Positions 11,701 through 21,628 of a DNA stretch of 64,000 nt are shown here, one piece after another. The position numbers were made by a program, and so were the translations under genes. The DNA is taken from contig JASAMV010003444.1 of the NCBI GenBank assembly GCA_030248065.1, forward strand, positions 1 through 64,000. Direction: 5' to 3'. Under the pieces are notes generated by a model. The model made no database searches. It saw nothing but the letters and a program-made list of their open reading frames with translations, and was not told the DNA's origin. Position 1 is the first letter of the stretch. The number at the start of each line of letters is the position of its first letter. This DNA comes from Rhynchonema sp. JSB1_4. Taxonomy: Eukaryota > Nematoda > Chromadorea > Monhysterida > Xyalidae.

Positions 11701-14700
11701 GTCGACTGCGACGACTGCCGCTGCTTGATCCGTCTGAGGCTGGGGCGTCGGGACTCAAATTGAATGGCTCGTGCTCGATGCCTGATGATGACATTGAGGT
11801 TGGATTGTTTAATTATTGTAATTATTTTGTTAAACTGTCTTTGTCGTGCACGTAAATATAGTGCGCTTGTATAAACATACGGCAATGTCTGCGTCGGGCA
11901 GCTGAGGAACTGGGTACTTGTCGATTTTTGTTTGTGACATGTGCGCTGCATTGTGGCCGAGGTTTTTCTCGGCTTCAGATGCTTGGATGCTTTACGTCAA
12001 GTACTATGCCACCACACGTGGAAAATAATGCGATAAATTTCCTAAATCATTGTAACTGAGCTAAATTCCACTTTGAGTCATTTGGGTGTTTGTGCGACAT
12101 GCTCAAGCCTTGATAATTCAGGATGAGAACAACGCCGATGTCGATGAGAATGACAGTGCGAGTGTGGCGACGACTAACGTTGATGACGACCCTGCTAAAC
12201 AGGTTTTACTAAATCTTAAATAAGTTGCGCAACGCTGGATTTTTTCCTACATCTAGGCCGGCCTAAGAATGCGTCTATTTTTTAGAAATGAAAGTTCGAT
12301 CAGCGTGACAGCTGTTCCCAGACATTCAGATGAACAATTTTTACGCTGGTCATGGTCGATTTTTTGAATTCCGAATAAATTGATTCAAATAAAAAAATAA
12401 GATGGTTCCCGAGGCCCGGACAACACCAGGCCATCATGGCAGAAAAGAGCATAGGGACCGATATTTTGTGGTTTTTATCCACCGAACCGTAACCGACATT
12501 TGAAGCTCAAATAGCAAAACAGGAGCTTGACGCCGACAACGATAACGACAAACCCAAGCAACCCGCGCGCAAACCGTGGGAGAAACCGCAGAAAAAGAAG
12601 AAAAAAGCGGGAAATAAAAAAGCTGGGTCCGGCGGCCAGAAGAAGAAACCACAACAAGTGGCGAAGAAGCCGGATGCACCTGACGCAAGCACTGTGATAA
12701 CAAATGAACAACAGGTAAATGCTGGATTGAACTCGTGCTTAGGTTTTTTAGACAGTTTCGTGTGGTACTTTGACCTACTAATTGGGAGGTTCGGCGCAAA
12801 TTGCACGCACCGCGATCTTTCCCGCTTCGCATCTTTGCCCCCGAAATACCGTACATTTTGGTCCATTTGCACATAGCTTTGATGTCGTGGTTCACATCGC
12901 ACCCGAAAAAAATTTGAAATAAAAATTACCGTTGTGTTTCACTCGTTTACGACTTGTTTGCGCTTTGATTCTTTGTCGTGTTACGCCACGGAAGAACCGA
13001 CAATCCCAGAAAAATCGGATAGTGATCGAAATCTGCCATCTTTATGGTGACCCCGGAACTCGGTTCCAGATGTTGTCGTCGGTCGCTGTAAAGAATATTC
13101 GCTGGAAGTTAACAATTGATCGGGGACGAAAATGTCGTTTTCCACTTTATAAAGGGTCACCAGAAAGAGGGCGCACTTTATTTGCAGCCGGCTACATCAA
13201 GTAAGTCGAGCGGCGGCGGTGGCAAATGCAGAAAACCGCGCGAAAAGTCGGACGATGAGGACAGTGATGTTTCATACGATTCGGAGGAGGACCTGAGGGT
13301 GAGCGTGCTGACTGTTGGACAAAAGATACTGTACACGAAGTAATCAGCAACTCAAACAACAATTTTTGCGCGGGTATTCGAAATTAATAGCTGTCCAACA
13401 GCATCGCCAACTTTCGAGCTAAATTGCCATAAAATGCAGTCGTTAAACCAATGTCGTTGTAGGTCGGGGGACCTCGAGCTAGCTACCGATTAAATTTTAG
13501 AATTTGAAGGTTGTGGAAAAATTTGCCAAAAATACACATGAACACTTTTTCCATTTTTAGAGAGCTACCCCAACTACATCCAACAGTATTCATAGTGCTT
13601 GTCATTAAATTTCATTTGTCACTTCCATTTTGTGCTGTTCGTTTTTGAATTTTTGAGAAATTCATTTTCGAAAATGTCATTTTAGAACGCGGTGGACGAA
13701 GCGAACCAGCCGGAGACGGATGACGAGGAGACATTAGCGTTCGACGATGATCTGATGAAGAAGGAACGGGTTCTGGAAGCAAAGTCGAAAGTCACCCATC
13801 CCGTCCATTCGCCGTACTTCCCGGAGGTTGAGTGATTTGCGGCGATTATTTTTATTTACAGTCGATCTATCGAAGAAGTGGCGTCGGATGTTCCCCGAAT
13901 GGAGTACGTGCCCATTTTGGGATTATGGACAATGCAGACAAATTTGAATCTTTGAATCAGATTTTATTATTGCGTTGAAGCATGAAATTTTGACCAGCGT
14001 AGACGTTTGCCTGCCGCTGACAACTATTATATCACTGTCACAAAAATAATGCAATCACGGTACGGTTCACACAAAAATCTGTCCACATTATCTGCAACTC
14101 CGACTAGTATCACTCCAGCTTTTTTTCTCGGCTAATTCGGGACCAATATTTCCAGTGCAGGGTTTCACTGTTCTCAGAATGTCACTATAAATAGTGCACA
14201 CTTAACACTGGGATAGAAATTTGTTTCTTTGCTTGAAAAAACCTGGTGTATTTTATGACAGGAGAAATACGAATGGTGGTGGGTATATTTGTGCGAGCGA
14301 AAGCGTCGACTGCTCGTTGCTCCGCCCCAACTCGTTACAACATTGATTGATGAAGAAGAGGTAATGATTTTGTTTCAACTTTTTTCCATTTGTTATAATT
14401 CCATTTTCATATTTTGTTTTAGGTCGAGCTGCGTTTCCCAGCGCCGCCACAGAAAGGTTCCTACTCGTATCAAATGTGCATCAGATCGGACTCTTATATG
14501 GACGCTGATCTAACAAGAGACATCAAAGTTGGTTTCTACTTTTATTGTTGATGAAAATTTAATGTTTTGTATTTCAATTTGTTTTTTATTTTAGTGAGTT
14601 GTGGCTGAGTTGCCAATTTTCAGTGTAAAGGCCTAACTATACTTCGTTCTCTCAGAGAACAAAGAACAAATTCTCGCGCGCTGATTGACTGTTGAACATA

Positions 14701-15072
14701 CGTGGACCAATCAGCGAGCGAGAATTTGTTCTTTGTTCTCTGACAGAACGAAGTATAGTTAGGCCTGAAAGGGAACACGGTGGCTGACTTCTATGCAGGC
14801 AGCTTCTCGGCCCCTGTAGTGAGCTCATTTCTATACATGCGTGTAGCTGTGTAGCCATTGCTACAACAAATAATATACGTATAGTAAATCTACGTCACAA
14901 AATGAACATTCACATTTGGCAGTTCGACGTGCACGAGGCGCGTCAAGTGACGTCCCATCCGCAATGGGAGTTCAACACAGACGACGAAATGGATGAAAAG
15001 AAATCGGACGTCGAACATTCGGACGCGGACTCGGCCGATTACACGGAGGAGGAGGGCGATGACGATGAATAG
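5794..15072 (+). CDS. SEC63: SEC63 homolog, ER translocon J-domain protein
   Basis: SEC63 partners the SEC61 channel and recruits BiP through a lumenal J domain. Readable exons: 5794-5917, 6317-6419, 7000-7114, 7736-7848, 9045-9153, 9251-9345, 9957-10092, 10162-10254, 10601-10746, 11031-11178, 11644-11798, 12122-12202, 12523-12714, 13188-13298, 13686-13826, 14262-14360, 14423-14527, 14923-15072. Phases join exactly except across 7849-9044. The start MAGAQFEYDERG matches the family N-terminus. TM1 is about residues 15-35, TM2 about 77-92, and the J-domain HPD is at 133-135 (HHPDKGG). The Sec63/Brl region follows (exons 9-12), then a K/Q-rich and acidic linker, and the conserved KYEWWWVYL and SDSYMDAD segments. 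The C-terminus is acidic, as in SEC63 generally. About 57 residues (end of the J domain and TM3) are missing. With them the protein would be near 795 residues against 760 in human. Confidence 0.93.
7115..7735 (+). other. SEC63 intron 3 with a retroposon-like tail
   Basis: The intron ends just after CAATAAACTAACTAACTAAC (7701-7720). An AATAAA followed by ACTA repeats is typical of the 3' end of some non-LTR retroposons and SINEs. The upstream 500 bases are C-rich and contain no recognisable reverse-transcriptase segment, so at most a truncated 3' fragment is present. Confidence 0.35.
7849..9044 (+). other. Anomalous A/C-rich region where a SEC63 exon should be
   Basis: The flanking SEC63 exons end in phase 2 and restart in phase 0, so coding sequence for about 57 residues is required here. 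None can be read. The interval holds long A runs broken by C runs (7925-8095), a 30-base A run (about 8745-8775), and degenerate near-repeats: 8222-8285 resembles 8415-8480. A short stretch near 8340-8365 (GCGGACGGGCCCGGCGATG) resembles codons for the conserved NPDGPGA segment. Corrupted long-read consensus or a collapsed assembly is the simplest explanation. Confidence 0.6.
10311..10535. repeat. Intronic MITE family A (CTTGGTGATCGG ends)
   Basis: The left end GATTTGGTGATCAGATCG (about 10314) is mirrored by GGTCCGATCACCAAG (about 10515-10530). An internal TTTTGATGCTGGTCGAAA (10440-10457) is a copy of the GACCAGCGTAAAAG motif dispersed through the window. The element fills most of the SEC63 intron 10255-10600. 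Confidence 0.6.
11850..12020. repeat. Intronic repeat family B copy in SEC63
   Basis: It contains TATAGTGCGCTTGTATAAAC, then GTCGGGCAGCTGAGG, TTGTCGATTTTTGTTTGTG, and ends in CAAGTACTATGCCACCACAC. The same ordered words occur at 18720-18870, 47811-47975 and 48780-48905. It occupies half of the intron 11799-12121. Confidence 0.5.
14629..14766. repeat. Compact hairpin element in SEC63 intron
   Basis: The arm AGGCCTAACTATACTTCG (14629) is inverted as CGAAGTATAGTTAGGCCT (ending 14766). The two arms pair over about 55 bases around a short loop. It lies inside the intron 14528-14922. A fragment of the same arm (GACAGAACGAAGT) appears at 22913 in a DDX27 intron. Confidence 0.7.
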
Positions 15073-16637
15073 ATTGCTTGGTGCTGCTGCCGGAGAATGC
15101 CAAATAAGTCTGTCCCCCCTGAATAGGAAGGTTGAAGGTTGATTAAAGTGTATAGTAACACTACGCCAACCCGAGCCCGATTTCGGAGGTGCCTGATTAG
15201 TGAAACATTCATGCGTGGCTGCTGATTTGGGAAACGTTACACGTTATGGAATACAACGTGGTGCATGAGGATTTCTCTTTCTTTTCGTTTTGCTAGTGCA
15301 TCAACTCCGAAATCGGGCTCATGTTGGCGTAGTTTGCCTATACTTCCGAATCGGAAGTACACTTTCGAATCATCCGAATAACCTGTCATCTACATATATT
15401 GACATTTATCCAGTAACGTTTCATGTGCTTACATATAGTGCGGACCTAGTGGGTAACTATGTATATTTTTTTAAATCTCAAATTCTTGGTGAATTTCAAA
15501 TAATCACCCGTGGGACTTACTTATTAGGCATTCACCGGTGCCACAGTTCGATCCCCGCGATGGCTTGGGCTTGCGCGTGATTAGAGGCTGTGTTTTGGGC
15601 CAGGCTCACGAAGGATTGCAGCACTTAACCTGACCCGAGCCCGGTCCATGCGTAGATCTAAGCCCAAGCCTACCAATGATGTTTTGTGCTGAAAGTGTTT
15701 GCAAGCGAAGGATCATAAATGACTTGCAACCACGTTCATCCATTTTATATTCCTATTTATGAAACCGTTTAAATTCCATATTTCTTCTTCGACTTCGACA
15801 CGCTATTTATCGGCCTTCTGCTGCTCATGTATCTGGTTTTGTGTTGGTTTTTCTTGGGTTGATTGTTCGATAAGGTTATTTCCCTGCGCACTTTTCTCAT
15901 TTTCGTCCAGAAATACTGAATTTGAATCCATAAAGTGCCCAGGACGAGAACCGACAGCTGCTTTCCTCAATCTGTAGGTCTCTATTCATACCGGGAAATG
16001 TGGTCGTTTTCACTCTTTTTTGTTGGAAAATTATAATGACAGATATACGTTTTTTTTGCGTCTCCATCTAATTTGGTTCTTTGTTTGCATTGCATTGCGT
16101 TGTTGTGATCATTGCGTGATTCTTTTGTGGTTCGTATGTTTGGAAAACATGGATTTGTGGTAAGCATGGAAAAGCATGCTCTCACATCGCTGTGGAACAT
16201 CAGTCACACCACACTTCGCACTGTGTGTTTAAGCATGGAAGCCTACAGTGGAGCTGCTATGTTTACCACAATCCGGCGTGTCGTTCAAGTTTTGATCGAC
16301 ATGAAAATTGGAGAAAACATTCGGGTGTCAGTCACCACAAACTTAGATCTTGGCGATTGAAATCCGAAATGCGACGGTGATATTTCAATGTGTATCGTTG
16401 CGTACCTTCATGTGCGATGAATAAATTAAAGTTTGATCGCTTCCCGGGTTCCCGGGGTTGATTGATGGTACTTGACGGTTGATTATCTCCAACCTGGTTT
16501 GTGAACCAAGGATATTGATTAATATGTATGTATCTCACATTCACTTTGCCTGGACGCACATTTTCGGTTTTTGGAATTAAAGATTTGAACGATTTTGCTT
16601 CTTGCAGGGCTAAATTGAAATAATTTAGCTTGACGTC
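15073..16637. other. Intergenic spacer SEC63 to the 16638 gene
   Basis: No coding segment was found. It carries a family D foldback element (15160-15333). A tRNA B-box-like word, GTTCGATCCCCGC (15548-15560), is present but has no convincing A box or cloverleaf around it. The promoter and 5' UTR of the next gene must lie at the right end. I saw no clear TATA box. Confidence 0.6.
15160..15333. repeat. Foldback element family D
   Basis: The left end ACTACGCCAACCCGAGCCCG is mirrored at the right end (GGGCTCATGTTGGCGTAGT). An inverted, diverged copy is at 55534-55717, sharing the ends and the internal words GGGAAACGTTACACG and CTTTCTTTTCGTTTTG. Confidence 0.7.
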
Positions 16638-19600
16638 ATGGCCGATGAAGCATCATCCTCAAATGGACTACCGCTCACAAAAGCAGAGGTTAGAAAGTTG
16701 TATTCGAACTTTGTAATTTTTATGACGATAACTCTTGATGTGTTTATGTATGTCACTTCGGTTATCGTCGCAGCTGGGTCGGCTGACTGTTGCATTGGTC
16801 GGCCGGTGTGCATTACCACAGCCACGTTGCTTTTTGCTCCCGAAACCCTAACCGTATTGTCGGAAATAGAACTCCCGTTAACTGAATCCCAGCCAGACGG
16901 CTCGAAATCAAAAATGGGGCCCCAGTAATACATAGAACCCCAACCTTCACCGCATCGCGGGTTGGTAACATTGCAAAGTTGCGTTATTGTTTCATACTGG
17001 TGTGCATGGCAGAATACCGTTTTTTATGCATGATTAACGCTGTTCTCTGAAAATTCATAAAAACAAGCGATTTTACGGGTATTATTATTACCAAGAATGA
17101 TTTTTTGTCGGGGGCCAAATGAATAATAGAATTGACCACCGTAAACGAACCCCACCCAAATGACCCCAGTGAGAAAACAGAACCTCGGTTCTATTTCGAC
17201 AATGCTACCCCACGAACTGGAACTAGTTTCCTGGTAACCCCCTGGCGTGGGAAATTTGGAAATTTTCGTTTTTGGGGGCATGTGTGGGAAATTTGCCTAA
17301 GTTTGGGCTGGGTATGGGAAATTTTTTATTTCTCAACGACACCACTGTTTCCTCCCTGGACCAACTGCATCACCTTGTGACAGCAGTTTTCGTCGTTGCA
17401 GAATAGAAAAATATGCGATTTTGAATCGAAAGCTGCGTGCATCAGTTTGAAGACTTGGTAGGTAAGCGGTTGGTGTGTGGTGTGTTACCCGCCTACAGAC
17501 ACCACAACGTGCTAAAATTTTTGAGTTTTTCAAAGCTCTAGAAAAACTATTCCAGCCGTCAGCACTGCCACGCGAGCAACTGCGTCGATTGTACAAAGTG
17601 ATTTTGGACAAAGAACGCCAACGACAGCAGAACAAGTACAAAGCGTTGCTGGATGCTTATCACGATCTGGCTAGGAAACATGAAGCAACGGAACGTCAGA
17701 ATCAACAGCTGCAAACATGGATCTCGAAATTCAAACAACATGTCAGTGAATTGTTCTTCGTTTTTTTGATTATTTTCTTCGCTCAATTACCGGGAATTTT
17801 CTGTCACTTTTCTAAAAAGACAATAATTTTAATCCAATTATTTTGTCCAGTTCGTCAACGGTGCTGCGACGTTCATTCCCGTCAGAAATGGCATTCACAT
17901 TCAGCAGCAACACGCACCCACGTTGCGATCTCCCGTTAGTAGTGTCGTTGGTCAATTGTTTCATGTTTCGATATACAGCAGGTGTAGAATGAATGAGTAA
18001 GTACCAGAGATCCGAAACGGCTAATCGGAAGCGGGTACGACAGGCCCACAGAAAATTTTTGCATTCTTCTCAGTTTTTTTAAAATTTTTTGGTATTCGAC
18101 TTTTGAAAACTGGCTGGGTCGACTTTACCCCTCCCGTTTGTGATCCCAGTTGAGTATGCGGCACCTGCTCTTTAAAATAAAGCACCACGGTGTTAGAAGC
18201 CCTTATGCCCAGTTCACACCTGTAGCCAAAGGCTTGTTAGTTTGCCTCAGTAACACAAACATTTGCGCTCAATTTCGGTATGCAAACGTTTCAACAAGGT
18301 AGATGTGTTTTCTGTGCCTTGCAAAACACTCCGTTTCCGTTCTGTTTTTCATTGTATAGCAGGTTGGTAAGTGTCGTAAGTGAACCATGGTCTCCCAAAA
18401 CATCCGACGTTTCCTAAATCCCATTCGAAACGTGTGCAACAAAGCAACTAACTAACAGTGTTCCCACCTTATTTGAGATTCGTCGATCTTCGCCGAGTCG
18501 TTTGACAAACGGCAGCGGTCGCCCGGCGTCCGAGGTGCTCGCAGCCAGATTTCCTCATTTGTCACGACCGCCGACATTAAGCCCAGGACATATACCGACT
18601 GCTGGTCTGTGAAAAACAATACTTTTACTGGTATTGGTTTTGGGAAATTTGCTATCACGAGAAAATTAATTACTGTTTCTTCTTCCGTGGGGTAAGAATG
18701 GCGCGTGTTCGGTGATGTGATGTCTGCGCCGGGCAGCTGCATTTTTTTTGTTTGTCGCACAAGCACCCAGCTGGGTGCCTGACGTTTTCATGCGTCCCAT
18801 CTCTGCTCAGATAGTGAGCCTGGCAAATTCTGTACGTACTGTCTGAAAGGGCTATGCTCCAACACTTAGAAATAAATAAATGAGTTCGTAATGATGAATA
18901 AACATGTAGTTGTTATACCTAGTCCTTCAGTATGTGGAGGGACTCCATGTAAAACAGTCATAAACCATGTCATATGCCCATTTCAGGTCCATCCAACGTG
19001 CACAAACGACCCGGCCTGCCGCCATCCGGCCCCATAGCGAGTCCAATAACGCTGGCAAAGCGCACAAAAGCCGATGCCCCGGTGGCCTATGTGCGACCAC
19101 AGGGTCAGGCCGAGATGGTGACCCTGAGTGATGATGAAGACGGGGGACAAGAGAACAGACGGAATGTGACCAATCAGCAAGCGGCTGCAGCCAATCAGCG
19201 CACAATTACCACAGCTGTGGCAAGTCAGCGAAATCCCGCAGCCAATCAACGCATTGTCACACTACAACAGGGAGGTTTGTTGTTGAATTCTTCGCTTTTT
19301 TATGCTTTTTTGGCTTTTTTAAGGCAGCTCAACTGTCAACATGCTTTGTTGTGACACGGCTGGCTTTCGGTAACTTGGTTGGTTGGTTGGACAAGGTTGG
19401 TCATGTGGGTGTAGAAGTGCACCTAAAACGAAAAAACGTGATATGGAGCTTGATTTTTGAAAATTACACATATACCAAAAAATAATGAATACATGGAGCG
19501 TTCACTACGGCACTGTTCACTATAAACATGTCAGACTGCATTCTCCTTTTGGTTTAATTTGTCAGTGCCCCGACCAGCACCAGTGACCAATCATCATAAC

Positions 19601-20410
19601 GGAGAGGCGCCATCAAGTGCAGCTTCTGCGGTTGAACTCAGTGCAAATAATCAATTGCCTCCTTTGGATGTGCAACAGCATCAAACTACTGACGGTTTGT
19701 TCAGCTTGTTCTGGTTCGTTTCATGATTTCGTTCTGTACTAACCCTAACCCGTATCTGACTTGGTGATCGGATCGTATCTGCTTTGGTCGCGTGTCATTT
19801 TAACAAGGGTAGAAAGAGCTTCAGAGATGAGTGTAAAACTTTCCCCGAAACAACTGACAAAAAGGTATTTGCGCTGGTCGAAAGTTGTGTCGTCAACAAG
19901 TATGGAACACAAGGAGAGTGTTTAGTTGAGCAGAGCAAGGCAACACCGAACTAAATGGATCACCAGGCGTTTTCAGTGATTTAATTTTGGTGTCATGGCA
20001 ACCAGAATCGTGCAACAAAGGTGCCCAGACAGCCGGTTTCAGTTGAAATGCGAACACCTGGTATCATTTTACTTCAATTAATTTCACTCGTTCCACAAAT
20101 TCCAGTGCCGCCGAAAATGCGTCTGCAATGGCACGTACCGTCGCCATACAACGCGTATCAGATTGTCGGTTTCGATCTGATGTACCGTAAGACAATGAAT
20201 GACAATTGGCGCAAAGCCAAACATTTTGCGCCGGGTGAGCGCAGCTGCGACATAACGCCGCAAGCCGCACATTTGACTGGCAAATACTATCTGGGCTTGA
20301 AACCCATGTTCGCCTCGCCCACGGTCACGCAGGCACCGATTGCAGAGACGATGGTGCAATGGGATTATCGACAGAATCGGACGACCAATGAAACGATAGA
20401 TCTGGATTGA
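16638..20410 (+). CDS. Coiled-coil and FNIII-like protein, possibly ATF7IP/windei-like
   Basis: Exons are 16638-16688, 17499-17741, 17851-17950 (3' end uncertain, 17934 possible), 18987-19274, 19566-19694 and 20106-20410. The phases close to 371 residues. It starts at MADEASSSNG in a good initiation context (GTCATGG). Residues about 18-98 form a strongly charged helix (DKERQRQQNKYKALLDAYH), probably a coiled coil. The middle is Q/N/P-rich and contains MVTLSDDED, a good match to a SUMO-interacting motif followed by acidic residues. The last about 100 residues read as a fibronectin-III-like domain (start VPPKMRLQWHVPSPYNAY, later GKYYLGLKPMF). Coiled coil, SUMO-interacting motif and C-terminal FNIII is the layout of ATF7IP, the SETDB1 cofactor. 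This protein is much shorter than vertebrate ATF7IP and overall similarity is weak, so the name is inference only. Confidence 0.6.
16849..17208. repeat. Second copy of the ACCGTATTGTCGG element
   Basis: ACCGTATTGTCGGAAATAGA at 16851 and the degraded inverse GGTTCTATTTCGACAATGC near 17187-17205 match the element at 3189-3619. It lies in intron 1 of the 16638 gene and is more diverged than the intergenic copy. Confidence 0.55.
17225..17346. repeat. Fragment of the GGTATGGGAAAT element
   Basis: GGTATGGGAAATTTTTTATT followed by CTCAACGACACCACTG matches 4012-4050. Together with the preceding element it shows that two repeats adjacent in the intergenic block (3189-4090) are also adjacent in this intron, in the same order. 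Confidence 0.5.
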
Positions 20411-21628
20411 TTGTTCGTTTGTTGCTGCTGCGCTGGGGCTACCAACCGACAATGCGCTGAAGGTGGCCGTCGGGTTGGTTTTCTTCAGAACGGTGCATGA
20501 AATTATGTACAAGTACAGCCTACCCTTTTTATAGTGACACTCTACTGTGGAACCGTCTGTATATGTATAATTGATACTTTTCAACGCTACTTTGGTCCCT
20601 TGTCGGTCGCTAGCCTCATACTTAACACACTGTACAGTGGACATTCTGTATAGTGACAGAAAATGACCGGTCCCGATCGTGTCACTGTAAAGAGGATAGA
20701 CGGTAGTGTGTCCCCAAGCGCAACAGTAGTAAACTACGGATTGACGCATTGATGAACCTGTTGTAGTGTACCGACGTTTCTGATAAAGACGACACGCTTG
20801 TGGTTTTACACAACAGGAAATTGCCCCAATTTTTTGGAAGTAAAATTGTTGTTTTCCGAAGGGTACGTTTGACATAATCGTACGTCTCGTACCTACCGTA
20901 AAAAAGAACAATGGGCAATGTCAATGTTGTGCCAGTTCGGTCGGACCTCAACGCACGTTGATGTTTCCTATTGTTTTTTCTCTTTTATGCAACTGAATAA
21001 TTTTACATAAATTCGATCGGATATTATTGTAATAATGCAGTATGATGCTTTCCCCGAGCCGGTCTCGTTTTGTGCTGTTTGTGTTTCTGCGTTCGAGAGG
21101 CTTTTTGTTGGTTTTGTAGTTCGTTTTTGTGACATCGATAACAAAATTATTAGCGTTACTTAGCCGTGGATCCCGTTCGTTTTTTTCTTTTCTTTCGTCG
21201 CTGTTGTTTACCGCTTTTTAAGGTATTTTTGAATCATCAACGCTTTTACGTGCAGACTCATGGAGTGTTTGACTGCGTTGTTCTTTTGGTCCAGTGTTCA
21301 TTCCTTATTGTCTAATGAGCAATCGTTCAGATAATTGTTCCGTAAAAATCTTTTTGAATCTTTTCGTCGCATTGTCTTGCATTTATCGGTGTAACTGCGT
21401 GTTTTTGTTGTTTCTTCTTGTTTTTTTTCTCAAGAAAGATGCACAATAAAGCTGACTTGCTTAGCGGGAATGTTTACGATGATATAATGTAGTTGTTGGG
21501 ATATGGTCTCAGCCACACCTCGATTCGGCAGCAGGAGAGGTCTATTTGCAAGCTTGATGGGGAAAATTATTTGGCAAAAAGTCAATTTGAGAAAAACTGA
21601 AAAAGAAATTTACGAAGTTATCCACCAG
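20411..21628. other. Intergenic spacer before DDX27
   Basis: No coding segment was found. It includes a Tigger/pogo-like remnant (20520-20720) and a T-rich stretch (21050-21440) that probably contains the DDX27 promoter and 5' UTR. An alternative in-frame upstream ATG for DDX27 is at 21503. Confidence 0.55.
20520..20720. repeat. Tigger/pogo-like MITE remnant
   Basis: CTACTGTGGAACCGTCTGTA and TACTTTGGTCCCTTGTCGG resemble the ends of Tigger-type Tc1/mariner elements (CAGTGGAACCTC and TTTGGTCCC). Related wording is at 39672-39848. Both copies are degraded. Confidence 0.5.

Noticed and set aside
15540..15565. tRNA B-box-like word GTTCGATCCCCGC
   Set aside because: No A box or acceptor and anticodon stems at proper spacing, so I do not call a tRNA or SINE.
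20021..20060. Possible microexon (VPRQPVSVEMRTP) before the last exon of the 16638 gene
   Set aside because: Its reading phase does not fit the exon ending at 19694 without creating a stop.
20084..20911. 275-codon open frame on the minus strand
   Set aside because: It is antisense to the FNIII-like last exon of the 16638 gene and to the adjacent Tigger-like repeat. Its residues show no domain, and the plus-strand frame explains the sequence.
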